This document shows, piece after piece, positions 43,612-52,470 of a stretch of 64,000 nucleotides of DNA. The stretch lies in NCBI RefSeq assembly GCF_014207445.1, contig NZ_JACHEM010000005.1:248001-312000 (forward strand). The letters are read 5' to 3'. Numbering within the stretch: the stretch's first letter is position 1; each line of letters opens with the position of its first letter. The notes beneath the pieces are model-generated. The model was not told where the DNA came from, ran no database searches, and was given only the letters and a program-made list of their open reading frames with translations. This DNA is from Streptomyces candidus. Its GTDB lineage: Bacteria; Actinomycetota; Actinomycetes; Streptomycetales; Streptomycetaceae. Both the position numbers and the translations under genes were made by a program.

Positions 43612-45945
43612 TCACCGCGGCCGGACGATGAGCTGGATTCCGCTCAGGGCCGCCCGCAGTCCGCCGTCGGCGTCGACCAGGACGGCGTCGCAGATGGCGC
43701 GTATCCGATCGGCCCGGCGGGCGGTCACGCGACAGGTGACCGGGCCGGGCGCCGGGCCCGGACGGTGCATCTCGTAGCGGTCCACAGCCATGGGCAGGTT
43801 GGGTTGGCCCGTGACCTCCTCGCCCCACACCACGGCCAGCTGCACTGCGCCGTCCACCAGCGCGGGATCGGTCCGCCACGGCGCTGCGGCGTCCCAGCCC
43901 ATCTCCCGCAGCCCGTGCACAATGCCCTCTGCTCCGGTCGGGTCGCAGTGCACGACCTCTTGCAGTACCTGGTGCATGGGCCCGTGGAAGCGGCTCGTGC
44001 CGTCGTACCGGAAGCGCCGGTTCGTGGGCGTGGGTCCCACCGGGGGCGGGGGCGCCTCCCGCGGAGCCGCCCGTGGCACAGAGGCGCGGACCGAACCCAC
44101 CGCGCTGAACTGGGGGTGACTGTCGGGCCGTCCGAGCCGCAGCGCGATCGTCCCGTCCGGGCCAGGCGAGCGCTGGACACTGAGCCACTCGGCGCCGGGG
44201 TAGTGGTCGAGCGCGAGTTTGCTCTGCACCTTGATGTCGCTGAGAACGAAGGGGCCGCCGGCATCTCCGGGCGGAACCACCGCGCGTGCCATCCACTCGA
44301 CGGCGGTGGCCACCGAAACGATGACCCGGCCCATGATGGAGTGATCCGCCAACTCGGGCTGCAGAGTGCCATGAGTCAGCAGGGTGGCGGTCAACTCCCC
44401 CTGGTCCGGCCCGGAATCGTGTGCGGGCGCCTTCTCGCCCCAGCACCGCACCTGCTGTTCGTCGGGGACCAGCACCACGTGCGCGGGACCCGACCCGGCG
44501 GCCAGTTCGGCCGCGAACGCACGCGCCCCCTCCTGCACGGGGATCAGCGCCACTCCCTGCTCGGTGAAGTGCTCCTGCAGCCGAGGCCCCACCATGCCGC
44601 CGCGCCAGGCCCCCCAGGCCATGGACACCACATGGGCGTCGGGGTGTTCCCTGGCGAGGTGGGGGGCCAGATGGTCCATGACCGCGTTGGCCATCGCGTA
44701 GTCGCTCTGCCCGGTGTTGCCCACCACGGCGCTGACCGACGAGAAGAGGCATACGGTCCTGAGCGGATCGTTGGCGGTGGCGTCGAGGAGGTTGCGCAGT
44801 CCGGCCACTTTGGTGGTGAAGACCTGATCGAACTGTTCGGGAGTCTTCTCCGCCACCGTCTTGTCCGCGATCACTCCGGCGGCGTGGACGAGACCTGTCA
44901 CCGGCCCCCATTCGCCCCTGGCCTCGCGCAGACACACCCGTACCGCGTCCAAGTCGCGCACGTCCACCGTCCGGTACCGCACGGTCGCGCCGGCGCGTTC
45001 CAGCCGCTGCAGCGTGGCGCGGATCTCCCGCGAGGCGAGCAGGCGCGCGGCCGCGGCCCGAACCTGCGGCAGCGGCCTGGACGTCCCCGCGGCCTTGTCG
45101 TACTCCAGCAGGGCCCTGATGAGCGAAGGCTCGTCATCCAGTGCGGCGAGTCGGGAGTTCTCGGACACCAGACCGGTACGGCCCAGGAGCAGCAACCGGG
45201 GCGAACGCCCCGCCGCCAGTGCGGCGAGGCAGTCCGCGGTGATGCCCCGTGCCCCGCCCGTCACCACCAGGAAGGAACGGGAGTCGACGGACGTTGCGGA
45301 GTCCACCGGGACGGGCGGAGCCGGAACGAATTCCCTCGTGTACCTCTCGCCGTCGGCGGCGAGTGCCACCTCCGTCTCGGTGCCGCCGAGGAGGAGTTCC
45401 TGACAGAGCGCCTGGCCCACTTCGGTGAGCGGGCGCCCGGCACACTGCAGGTCGACCGCCTTTACCGTGATGTCCGGCCATTCCCGGTCGGCGGTCCTGG
45501 CGAGGGCCGCCGCACCGTTCAACCAGGCGCCCTCGCCCTGACGGCCCGAGAGTCCGAAGTCACCGCCGCCGTCGTGGACCAGCACCACGGAGTCGACCGC
45601 CGCCGGACTGCGGGTGAGCAGCCCCAGTTGCCGCAGCAGCTCACCGTGCAGCTCGGGAGAGGCCTCGGCGGGCTGCCGCGGACCACGCAGAGCATGGAGC
45701 AGAATCAGACAGCCGGTGTCCCGGGGCACCTCGTCGAACGGCAGGCCGGCGCACATCGTCTCGGCCCGCACACCGCGGGCGACGAGGGCGGCGACGACCT
45801 CCGCGGCGATCCCGCGTCCGTCGTCGGTGACGAGCACCCGACGCGACAGACCCGGCAGAGCGAAACCGGGCGACTGCCGGGGACGGGCCGCGAGAACCAG
45901 TCGCGTCAACGCGTGCGGGGCGGCGCGCCCCCCGTCGTCGGTCAC
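43612..45945 (-). CDS. Pfa-type ketoreductase-dehydratase subunit (C-terminal half of a split PfaA/Pfa2)
   Basis: This 777-residue protein has an N-terminal 200-residue structural half, then a short-chain-dehydrogenase KR with the NADPH motif GGARGIT at residue 230, catalytic Ser in FSSVSAV and Tyr416 in SDYAMAN. A PKS-type double-hotdog dehydratase follows with His535 (LADHSIMGR) and Asp698 (ALVDGAVQ). KR-DH is the C-terminal part of PfaA in all PUFA synthases I know, where it is fused behind KS-AT-ACP. Here it is a separate gene. It reduces the beta-keto acyl-ACP and dehydrates the product. The GTG start overlaps the TGA of the ACP gene, so production is coupled to the carrier protein. Confidence 0.9.
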   Translation of the reverse strand: MTDDGGRAAPHALTRLVLAARPRQSPGFALPGLSRRVLVTDDGRGIAAEVVAALVARGVRAETMCAGLPFDEVPRDTGCLILLHALRGPRQPAEASPELHGELLRQLGLLTRSPAAVDSVVLVHDGGGDFGLSGRQGEGAWLNGAAALARTADREWPDITVKAVDLQCAGRPLTEVGQALCQELLLGGTETEVALAADGERYTREFVPAPPVPVDSATSVDSRSFLVVTGGARGITADCLAALAAGRSPRLLLLGRTGLVSENSRLAALDDEPSLIRALLEYDKAAGTSRPLPQVRAAAARLLASREIRATLQRLERAGATVRYRTVDVRDLDAVRVCLREARGEWGPVTGLVHAAGVIADKTVAEKTPEQFDQVFTTKVAGLRNLLDATANDPLRTVCLFSSVSAVVGNTGQSDYAMANAVMDHLAPHLAREHPDAHVVSMAWGAWRGGMVGPRLQEHFTEQGVALIPVQEGARAFAAELAAGSGPAHVVLVPDEQQVRCWGEKAPAHDSGPDQGELTATLLTHGTLQPELADHSIMGRVIVSVATAVEWMARAVVPPGDAGGPFVLSDIKVQSKLALDHYPGAEWLSVQRSPGPDGTIALRLGRPDSHPQFSAVGSVRASVPRAAPREAPPPPVGPTPTNRRFRYDGTSRFHGPMHQVLQEVVHCDPTGAEGIVHGLREMGWDAAAPWRTDPALVDGAVQLAVVWGEEVTGQPNLPMAVDRYEMHRPGPAPGPVTCRVTARRADRIRAICDAVLVDADGGLRAALSGIQLIVRPR

Positions 45946-46661
45946 GAATCCTGCCCGTTCGCAGCCCCGGCGAGCTCACCGAGCCGCTGGGCGACGTCGG
46001 CGATGGTACGCAGCCGGGCCATCTCGGCCCCGTTGGCGTCGTCCAGCCCGGGAACCTGGTCACGGACGACCGCGAGGATCTGTACACGCTTGATGGAGTC
46101 GATGCCCAGTTCCTCCTCCAGGGACATGTCCGGACTGAGTGCTTCTTCGGGGTAGCCCGTGACATCGGCGATCACCGACAGGAGCAGCGGAGTGAAATCC
46201 GTGCCACCGCTCGCTCGTCCGGACGGGGTGGATGCTTCGGACACTGCGGGGGACTCGGGGACGGCGCGCGCCACGGGATTGGTGAAGGCGGACCCGGGAG
46301 GCGGTGTCATGGATTGTTCGCCGGATCCGGCGGAGGCGGTCGCGGGCTCGGGCAGCGGCTGCCCCACCGACGGGGAATCCGCAGCTGAAGCGGTACGGGT
46401 GGCATCCGGAGTGTCCGCCGGGGAACCGCGGCCCGGGGAAACCGGGGCAGAGGCCGTGCTCCTGGCAGAGGCCTCCGCCAGGAGGGTGTGCAACCGGTCC
46501 AGGGCGGTCAGAGAAGTCCGGTGGTGTTCCTGGAGCTGCGTGAGGGGGCCGATCAGGCTGCGCAGTACGGCAGACAAGTCCTCGTGGCCCTCGGGAGCGG
46601 CACCCGGGGCGTCGTTGCCGTGGGCGAAGGAGGAGGCGCTGCGGTGCGAAAGGGAGGTCAT
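45942..46661 (-). CDS. Stand-alone acyl carrier protein of the Pfa-like synthase
   Basis: This 239-residue protein has a single C-terminal ACP domain. The phosphopantetheine attachment Ser189 sits in LGIDSIKRVQIL; the DSIKR form is typical of PUFA-synthase ACPs. The N-terminal 75 residues form a heptad-like helix (LIGPLTQLQEHHRTSLTALD) that may dock to the KS-AT or KR-DH protein. A 75-residue Pro/Ala/Ser-rich linker joins the two. PfaA proteins normally hold four to nine tandem ACPs, and their number limits yield, so one free ACP is unusual. CGGAG precedes the ATG and the TGA overlaps the KR-DH start. A phosphopantetheinyl transferase (PfaE role) is not encoded in the window. Confidence 0.9.
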   Translation of the reverse strand: MTSLSHRSASSFAHGNDAPGAAPEGHEDLSAVLRSLIGPLTQLQEHHRTSLTALDRLHTLLAEASARSTASAPVSPGRGSPADTPDATRTASAADSPSVGQPLPEPATASAGSGEQSMTPPPGSAFTNPVARAVPESPAVSEASTPSGRASGGTDFTPLLLSVIADVTGYPEEALSPDMSLEEELGIDSIKRVQILAVVRDQVPGLDDANGAEMARLRTIADVAQRLGELAGAANGQDS

Positions 46662-46748
46662 GAGTGCTCCGTGAGGTGTGGTGCGTGGGGCGTGGGCTGA
46701 TGGGCTCGGTACCGGTGTGCGTCAGGGCGGCATGGCTGTTCCCCTTCT

Positions 46749-46784
46749 GTCGGGCCTGTCGGGCCTGTCGGGCCTGTCGGGCCT
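46749..46784. repeat. Four tandem copies of a 9-bp unit
   Basis: The unit gtcgggcct is repeated four times head to tail, followed by a degenerate fifth copy, in the 156-base gap between the KS-AT and ACP genes. It may vary in number between strains and change the spacing or expression of the ACP gene. No function is evident. Confidence 0.8.
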
Positions 46785-46817
46785 TGTCGGGTCGGCGCGA
46801 GGACGGGCGGGCGAGGA

Positions 46818-49769
46818 TCAGACCACGGACGTGCGCGAGTCCCCGGCCGCAGCCGCGTGCCGGCGTGCGGGATGTGCCGTCCGGTGGGCGTCGGCGGCGT
46901 CGGGCGGGTAGGGCCGCCCGTAATTGCTGCCGCGGATGGGTACGGTCATGGCGTGCCTGCCGGGCTTCTTGGGCGGCGCGTCGGTGGCCGCGAACGGAGC
47001 CCACAGCGGCGCGAAGTCGAGAGGCCGGGCGCGGTGCACGGTGAGGCGCGCCAGGGTGTCCTGGAGACCGGCGAAAGCATCGGTTCCCCGGTGGTCGACC
47101 GCGACGGCGAGGTGCGAACGGTCGCCGAGGTTGCGGGAAACGAGACGGGTGAGCGTGCTGCCCGCCCCGAGTTCGACGAAGTCGTGCACCCCGCTGCGCC
47201 GCATGGCGTCCACCTGCTCCGCGAAGCGCACCGGCGATACCATCTGCGTCCCGAGGAGACGTCGTACGGCGGCCGGTTCCTGCGGATAGGGTTCCGCGGT
47301 CACGTTGGACCACACGTCGATGCGGGGCGTACGCAGGGCGGTGACGTCGAGGAACGCGTCGAAGGGCGCGGCGGCCGCGGCGACGGCGGGACTGTGGAAC
47401 GCGGCACCGGTGGAGAGTTTGGTGGAGGGAACTCCGCACCTGCTGAGAGCGTCCGCCGCGTCCTGGATCGCCGCGTGTTCCCCGGCCAGTACCGTCTGCT
47501 CGGGAGCGTTGCGGCCCGCAAGCCAGAGCCCCTCGGGAAGCTGGGGGCCGAGGAGGTCCCGCAGCCGGCCGGCCGAGCATTCGACGGCGAGCATCCCGCC
47601 CGGTTGTGCTGCCCCGGCGCCGGCCATGAGTTCGCCGCGTCGCGCGGCCAGCCGGAACAGGGTGGGCGCGTCGTAGACACCGGCGACATGGAGGGCGACG
47701 AGTTCACCGAAACTGTGTCCCCCGGCGCAGTCGGGGCGCAGGCCCATGGACGTCAGTACGGACAACTGGGCGAGGCACTGCACGGCGAGCGCGGGCTGGG
47801 CGTGTTCGGTTCGCGCCAGCGCCTGGGCCTGCCCACGCCGGGCGGCCCTGTTGAGGGCGGGCGGCGGGAACACCAGCCGGTGCGGGGTGCACCCGAGTTC
47901 GCCACCCCAGTCCGCTGCGCGGTCCCAGACCTCGAGTGCCTGTGGACTGTGCAGGGCGAGCGCCGCGCCCATGCCGACGTACTGGCTCCCCTGGCCCGAG
48001 AAGAGGAAGGCGAGTTTGCCGGGTACGCCGACCGGGCCCGCGTAGTGCGCCCGGCCGGGGTGCGAGACGCTGCGAGAGGGCTCGTCGCGGAGGTGGTCGG
48101 CCAGCGAGCGCAGACGTTCGGTGGCCTGGGCGCGGTCCCCCGCCAGGACGGCCAAGCGGTAGGGCCGGCCGGCGTCGAACGAGAGCTGGGTGGACCGCGC
48201 GTCCTCGTCGAGGGGCGCGGTGGAACCGGAGAGCCGCAGGGCTGCGCCGGCCAGTTCCGCGGGTGAGTCGGCGCCGAGCAGCAGCAGCTCGCTCGTCACG
48301 TTGCGCAGCAGGGGTGTCCGCCCCGGCCGGTACTCCTCCGCCGTGACGTGGAAGTTGCTGCCGCCGAATCCGAAGCTGGACACCGATGCCCGCCGGGGGT
48401 GGCGGCCGTCCCGTACCCAGGGGCGCAGTTCCGTGTTGACATACAGCGGGCTGGTGCGGTCCGCGAGGAGGGGGTTCGGCGCGGACACCTTGATGCTGGG
48501 CGGGATCGCCCGCTGGTGCAGTGCGAGCACCGCCTTGAGGAGACCCACCGCGCCGGCCGCGGACTTGGTGTGGCCGAGCTGAGACTTGACGGACCCGACG
48601 GCGCACCACGGCCCGTCGGTGGTGTCGCCGGGCCGGTCCTTGTCGAACACGTCGGACAGCGCGGTGAGTTCGGCGGTGTCGCCGGCCTTTGTGCCCGTGC
48701 CGTGCGCCTCGACGAGTTCCACGGTGGAGGGACCGTATCCGGCTTGCTGGTAGGCACGTTCCAGGGCGATTCGCTGCCCGCGGGGGACCGGCGCGTAGAT
48801 GGCGCCGCCTCCTCCGTCGGACGAGGAGCCGATTCCCTTGAGGACGGCGTAGACGGGGTTGCCGTCGCGTTCCGCGTCGGCCAGCCTCCGCAGGGCGAAC
48901 ATGGCGAGCCCTTCGCCGAGCATCGTGCCGTCGGCTTCGTCGGAGAAGGGCCGGCAGTCCCCCGAGGGGGACAGTGCCGGGGTCTTGCTGAAGCACATGT
49001 ACATGGCGATGCCGTTGAACGTGTCCACCCCGCCGGTGAGTACCGTGTCGCACCTGCCCAGTTGGAGTTCGCTCACCGCCATGGACAGGGCGGCGAGCGA
49101 TCCGGCGCACGCCGCGTCCACGGTGCAGTTGGGGCCGTTGAGATCGAACCGGTTGGCGATGCGTCCCGCGACGACGTTGCTCAGCAGGCCGGGAAAGGTC
49201 GCTTCCTGCCACGGGGTGTAATGGTCGGCGATGGCGTCGCAGAGCCGGTCGGCCTGCTCGTCGTCGATTCCGCGCTCACGCATCGCTTTGCGCCAGACGG
49301 GCCGTTGCAGCCGGTAGCCCATCTCGGTGAGCTGTTCCAGGCCAGAAGCCCCCAGGATGACCCCGGTGCGCGTCTTGTCGAGCGAGGACAGGTCGTTTCC
49401 GAAGGCGTCGGACAGTGCCAGTTCGGCGGTCATCAACGCCAGGAGCTGTGTGGTGTCGGTCGCCGGGATCATCTTCGGCGGGATTCCGTACGCCAAGGGG
49501 TTGAAGTCCACGGGGTCCAAGAAGGCTCCCCGGGTGGCATAGGTGCGGTCGGGGGCGCTGGGATCCGAGTCGTAGTAGTCGTCGACGAGCCAATGGGACG
49601 CGGGAACCTCCTGCATGAGGTCGCGGCCCGAGGAGACGGTGCGCCAGAAGCCGGTCGCCGACTGTGAGCCGGGGACCAGTGCGCTGACGCCTACGACGGC
49701 GATGTCCAAGGGGGAGGCGGGTGAGGGGGGAACCTGCGCGGGGGCAGCGGGGACTGACGGGGCGGCCAT
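46818..49769 (-). CDS. Pfa-type ketosynthase-acyltransferase subunit (N-terminal half of a split PfaA/Pfa2)
   Basis: This 983-residue protein has a KS (about 20-480) with Cys221 in DAACAGS and His in EAHGTGT and QLGHTKSAAG. An AT (about 590-910) follows, with the nucleophile Ser686 in GGHSFGE and AFHSP near residue 791, the signature of malonyl-CoA selectivity. The KS has PfaA-type features such as DTTQLLALMTAELAL and VAGRIANRFDLNGPNCTVDA. The protein ends in a Pro/His/Arg-rich tail, where a usual PfaA would continue into tandem ACPs; here the ACP is the next gene. It extends the chain by two carbons per round. ACGGAG precedes the ATG. It lies 434 bases from the enoyl reductase gene. Confidence 0.92.
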   Translation of the reverse strand: MAAPSVPAAPAQVPPSPASPLDIAVVGVSALVPGSQSATGFWRTVSSGRDLMQEVPASHWLVDDYYDSDPSAPDRTYATRGAFLDPVDFNPLAYGIPPKMIPATDTTQLLALMTAELALSDAFGNDLSSLDKTRTGVILGASGLEQLTEMGYRLQRPVWRKAMRERGIDDEQADRLCDAIADHYTPWQEATFPGLLSNVVAGRIANRFDLNGPNCTVDAACAGSLAALSMAVSELQLGRCDTVLTGGVDTFNGIAMYMCFSKTPALSPSGDCRPFSDEADGTMLGEGLAMFALRRLADAERDGNPVYAVLKGIGSSSDGGGGAIYAPVPRGQRIALERAYQQAGYGPSTVELVEAHGTGTKAGDTAELTALSDVFDKDRPGDTTDGPWCAVGSVKSQLGHTKSAAGAVGLLKAVLALHQRAIPPSIKVSAPNPLLADRTSPLYVNTELRPWVRDGRHPRRASVSSFGFGGSNFHVTAEEYRPGRTPLLRNVTSELLLLGADSPAELAGAALRLSGSTAPLDEDARSTQLSFDAGRPYRLAVLAGDRAQATERLRSLADHLRDEPSRSVSHPGRAHYAGPVGVPGKLAFLFSGQGSQYVGMGAALALHSPQALEVWDRAADWGGELGCTPHRLVFPPPALNRAARRGQAQALARTEHAQPALAVQCLAQLSVLTSMGLRPDCAGGHSFGELVALHVAGVYDAPTLFRLAARRGELMAGAGAAQPGGMLAVECSAGRLRDLLGPQLPEGLWLAGRNAPEQTVLAGEHAAIQDAADALSRCGVPSTKLSTGAAFHSPAVAAAAAPFDAFLDVTALRTPRIDVWSNVTAEPYPQEPAAVRRLLGTQMVSPVRFAEQVDAMRRSGVHDFVELGAGSTLTRLVSRNLGDRSHLAVAVDHRGTDAFAGLQDTLARLTVHRARPLDFAPLWAPFAATDAPPKKPGRHAMTVPIRGSNYGRPYPPDAADAHRTAHPARRHAAAAGDSRTSVV

Positions 49770-50203
49770 AGGGGCTCCGTAGGGGGTGAAGGGCCCTGAG
49801 GGGCCGGATTGTCACGTGCCGGTGGGGGCGACGCCTGGTACGGGATGGGGCGCGCCTCGGGTGTGGGACGGCGTCCGGCGCACCCGCGGGCGGAGCCGGC
49901 ACGGTGCTCCGGAGCGGCGCGGGGAGGCGCGGGAGTGCCGGCGGCGCTGGGCGGACGACTGGCCGCTCTGGCTGGGCGTCGGGGGTTCTCACGCGCCGGG
50001 ACGAAGTGAGAGGGCGCTCCCGATGCCGCTGGCTGGGCGCCCGGAAGGCGCCGGCGGGCATCAGGGCCGGGAGGACGGGGCGCCGGCTGTGGGCTTCGCG
50101 GCGCTTGTCTGCCCGTCCGGTGGTCGGGTCCTTCGGGTCGGTCGGCCGGTCTCTCGCCCGGTCAGATATCGGTGCGACGTCTGTCGCTCCGGTGTCGCTT
50201 CGG
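49770..50203. other. Gap between the pfaD-like and KS-AT genes
   Basis: These 434 bases have no supported gene; open frames lack protein-like content. It is the longest break in the minus-strand lipid locus and could hold an internal promoter for the KS-AT gene, but I see no clear -10/-35 pair. Confidence 0.4.
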
Positions 50204-51832
50204 TTATGCCGCCTGGCGCAGGGGCCGCGGCCGGAACGTCCATCCGCGGGACGGCAACTGAACACCGTGACAACGCAGTTGCTGGGCGCGGGCGAGGCAG
50301 GCGGCCCCTTCCAGCAGATTGAGTCCCACCTGGACCACGGAACGTTGCTGGGGGTCTTCGAGGAAACTCCCCGCGACCCAGTGATTGAACGCGCCCAGGG
50401 CGGGACCGCACCACAGTTGGTAGTCCACTGCCCGGCCCTGCTCGCCGCGGATGGCCCAGTGACTCGACTGGCCCAGGTACCAGCGGAACAGCAAGGCCAT
50501 GCGGTGTTTGGGGTCGGAGGCGGCCCGCTCGATCTCGCCCCGGTCGCGGAAGGACCAGAATTTCTCGGTCTCTGCCCAGATCTTCGCGAGGGGAGCCCGG
50601 AAGACGTCGCGTTCGAGCCGGTCACGTGTCTTCTCGTCGAGCTGGTCCAGGCTGTCGTACCGCTCGTAGAGCCGGTGGAGCAGTCGCGCCCGCTGGGCGA
50701 ACATCGTCCCCTTGCCGAGGACTTGTACCTTGACCCCCAGCTCGAACATGTCCGCGGCCGGTGCCATGACCATGTCGGGGAGGTCCGCGGCGGCCAGCAG
50801 CGTGCGGGCCTGGTCGGAGATGCCGGACTCGCACGTCGTTTGATTGACGGAGCCGGTGACCGCATAGGCCGCGCCGGCGGCGAAGGCAGCAGCAAGGGCC
50901 TGCGGCGTGCCGAGTCCACCGGCCGCTCCCACGCGCACGGTGTACCCGTGGACGCGGGCGACGCTGTCGCGAAGCGCCAGCAGCCTGGGCAGCAGCGCGG
51001 TGAGGGGCCGGTTGTCGGTATGTCCCCCGCTGTCGGCTTCCGCGGTGATGTCCTCGGCCACCGGGATCCGTGCGGCGAGACGCGCCTCCTCCTTGTTCAG
51101 CAGCCCCTCGCCCACCAGCTGTTCCAGCAGGGCGGCCGGCGCGGGCGTCATGAAGGCCTTGGCGGTCTCAGGACGCGAGACCTTGGCCAGGACGCGTACG
51201 GGCCGGTGTACCGAACCGTCGGGGCGCTCACTGATTCCGGAGAGTGCCAGGCGCAGCACTGACGGGGTGAGCTCCATGAAGGCGGACACCGACACGCTTG
51301 GCACGCGCTCCTTCAACAGCAGTTCCACGACGGCACGTTCCACGGCGGGTTCGGTCGGGCTGTGGATGAGATTGACCGCCCACCCGGGACCTGGCCCGAG
51401 CTCCCGCCGGATGCGCCCCAGCGCTTCCTCCACCTGCTGCGCGGTCAGTCCCGCGGCACCGAACACGCCGAGAAATCCGCCCCGCGCCGCCGCGACGACC
51501 ATGTCCGTCGTGGCGATGCCGTTCGCCATCTCACCGACCACGTAGGGGAATCGGACTCCGTGCCGGTCGGCGAACCCGGGGTCGCCCAGCCACTCGGGAA
51601 AAATTCCGGGCAGAATTCCTTCCACGCTCCATTCGCTGGTGTCGAGGGCTTCCAGCGAGTCGCTGTCGGGAAGAAAAGCCTGACGCCTTCCGTCCTTTCG
51701 GTGGCCCAGTACCCACACATCCGAACGCGGGGACTCGACTGCGCGAACCGCCAGCTCTGCGGCCTCGGAAGCCTTCTTTGTGTCCTGCAGTGAGAGAGAC
51801 GCAGTCGGAGAGGCGTCGACCGGCACTTCCAT
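50204..51832 (-). CDS. pfaD: PfaD-type enoyl reductase (nitronate-monooxygenase fold, FMN)
   Basis: This 542-residue protein has a conserved N-terminal block (LGDPGFADRHGVRFPYVVGEMANGI), with the FMN-binding TIM barrel following. Phosphate-binding glycines lie in GAAGGLGTPQALAAAF, and AYAVTGSVNQTTCESGISD is the PfaD hallmark. The C-terminal block SSHWAIRGEQGRAVDYQLWCGP completes the family pattern. It reduces the enoyl-ACP double bond during chain building and is the trans-acting ER of all Pfa/PUFA synthases. AAAGGAG five bases from the ATG at 51832 fixes the start. An in-frame ATG at 51913 would add 27 residues of low GC3 content and overlap the putative control site. It is the first synthase gene in transcription order. 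Confidence 0.93.
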   Translation of the reverse strand: MEVPVDASPTASLSLQDTKKASEAAELAVRAVESPRSDVWVLGHRKDGRRQAFLPDSDSLEALDTSEWSVEGILPGIFPEWLGDPGFADRHGVRFPYVVGEMANGIATTDMVVAAARGGFLGVFGAAGLTAQQVEEALGRIRRELGPGPGWAVNLIHSPTEPAVERAVVELLLKERVPSVSVSAFMELTPSVLRLALSGISERPDGSVHRPVRVLAKVSRPETAKAFMTPAPAALLEQLVGEGLLNKEEARLAARIPVAEDITAEADSGGHTDNRPLTALLPRLLALRDSVARVHGYTVRVGAAGGLGTPQALAAAFAAGAAYAVTGSVNQTTCESGISDQARTLLAAADLPDMVMAPAADMFELGVKVQVLGKGTMFAQRARLLHRLYERYDSLDQLDEKTRDRLERDVFRAPLAKIWAETEKFWSFRDRGEIERAASDPKHRMALLFRWYLGQSSHWAIRGEQGRAVDYQLWCGPALGAFNHWVAGSFLEDPQQRSVVQVGLNLLEGAACLARAQQLRCHGVQLPSRGWTFRPRPLRQAA

Positions 51833-51886
51833 TTCTTCTCCTTTCTCTCGGCTCTTCAGTTCTTCCTGGAAATCAGTGGTGTCAGT

Positions 51887-51903
51887 CGAGTACTTAGGTA
51901 CTT
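51887..51903 (-). promoter_or_regulatory. Candidate operator upstream of pfaD
   Basis: In the transcription direction the site reads AAGTACCTAAGTACTCG, a direct repeat of AAGTAC. It lies 55-71 bases before the pfaD start. The TACTCG part recurs at comparable distances upstream of the hydrolase gene and the HR-PKS gene. Confidence 0.4.
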
Positions 51904-51936
51904 GTGCCTGCATCGAAAGTCCTGGAATGTCGTGTG

Positions 51937-52404
51937 CTACGAGCACTCGTTGGGGGTTTGTCCACCCCGGTGGGTCCAGTAGTAGGCGGCTTCCGTTCTG
52001 CTCTGCACCCCGATCTTGCGGAATACGGTGGACATGTAATTCTTGACCGTTTGCTCGGACAACGTCAGTGCGCGTGCGATCTGCCGGTTGGAGAACCCGC
52101 GGCTGGTGAGCTGGAGCACGCGGATCTCCTGCGGACTGAGCGCGGACTCCGGGGTTTCGGAGGCGACCGGTGAGGGGTCTCGCCGGTTGTCCGGCGCGGT
52201 GGCCGGCGCGGGCACCCGCTCGGCGAGCTGAGCCCCGTGGGGCAGCAAGTGGGCCAGATTGGAATGCAGTTGCTGCACGGTCTCGCTGAGCCTGCCGACG
52301 GCGGTCAAGAGATCGCGCAGGTTGTGCCGGTGCAGATCGGCATGTTGCGTGCGCTTCTCCGGGGAGTGAGCTCCACGTGTCTCCACAGATGGTATTCCTT
52401 TCAT
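51937..52404 (-). CDS. Small LuxR-family regulator
   Basis: This 155-residue protein has an N-terminal helical segment (NLRDLLTAVGRLSETVQQLH) and a disordered linker. A C-terminal LuxR/NarL helix-turn-helix reads LSPQEIRVLQLTSRGFSNRQ, then TLSEQTVKNYMSTVFRKIGV. It has no receiver or ligand domain, so it resembles the small pathway activators found inside secondary-metabolite clusters. The ATG lacks a ribosome site. A GTG six codons later is preceded by AAAGGA, so translation may start at 52386. It lies between the WS/DGAT and pfaD genes in the same direction and is the only regulator in the lipid locus, hence the best candidate for its control. Confidence 0.85.
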   Translation of the reverse strand: MKGIPSVETRGAHSPEKRTQHADLHRHNLRDLLTAVGRLSETVQQLHSNLAHLLPHGAQLAERVPAPATAPDNRRDPSPVASETPESALSPQEIRVLQLTSRGFSNRQIARALTLSEQTVKNYMSTVFRKIGVQSRTEAAYYWTHRGGQTPNECS

Positions 52405-52470
52405 ACTGGAACAGACTCGGCGTGTGTTCGCGGTAGGGGCGCGGAAAGGGGCACGGAGGTGCTGGATCGG

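Noticed and set aside
46749..46793. Tandem units considered as a CRISPR array
   Set aside because: The units are nine bases long, directly adjacent without spacers, and there are no cas genes.
51833..51913. Upstream ATG at 51913 as the pfaD start
   Set aside because: The extra 27 codons have low GC3, overlap the candidate operator, and compete with a strong AAAGGAG before 51832.
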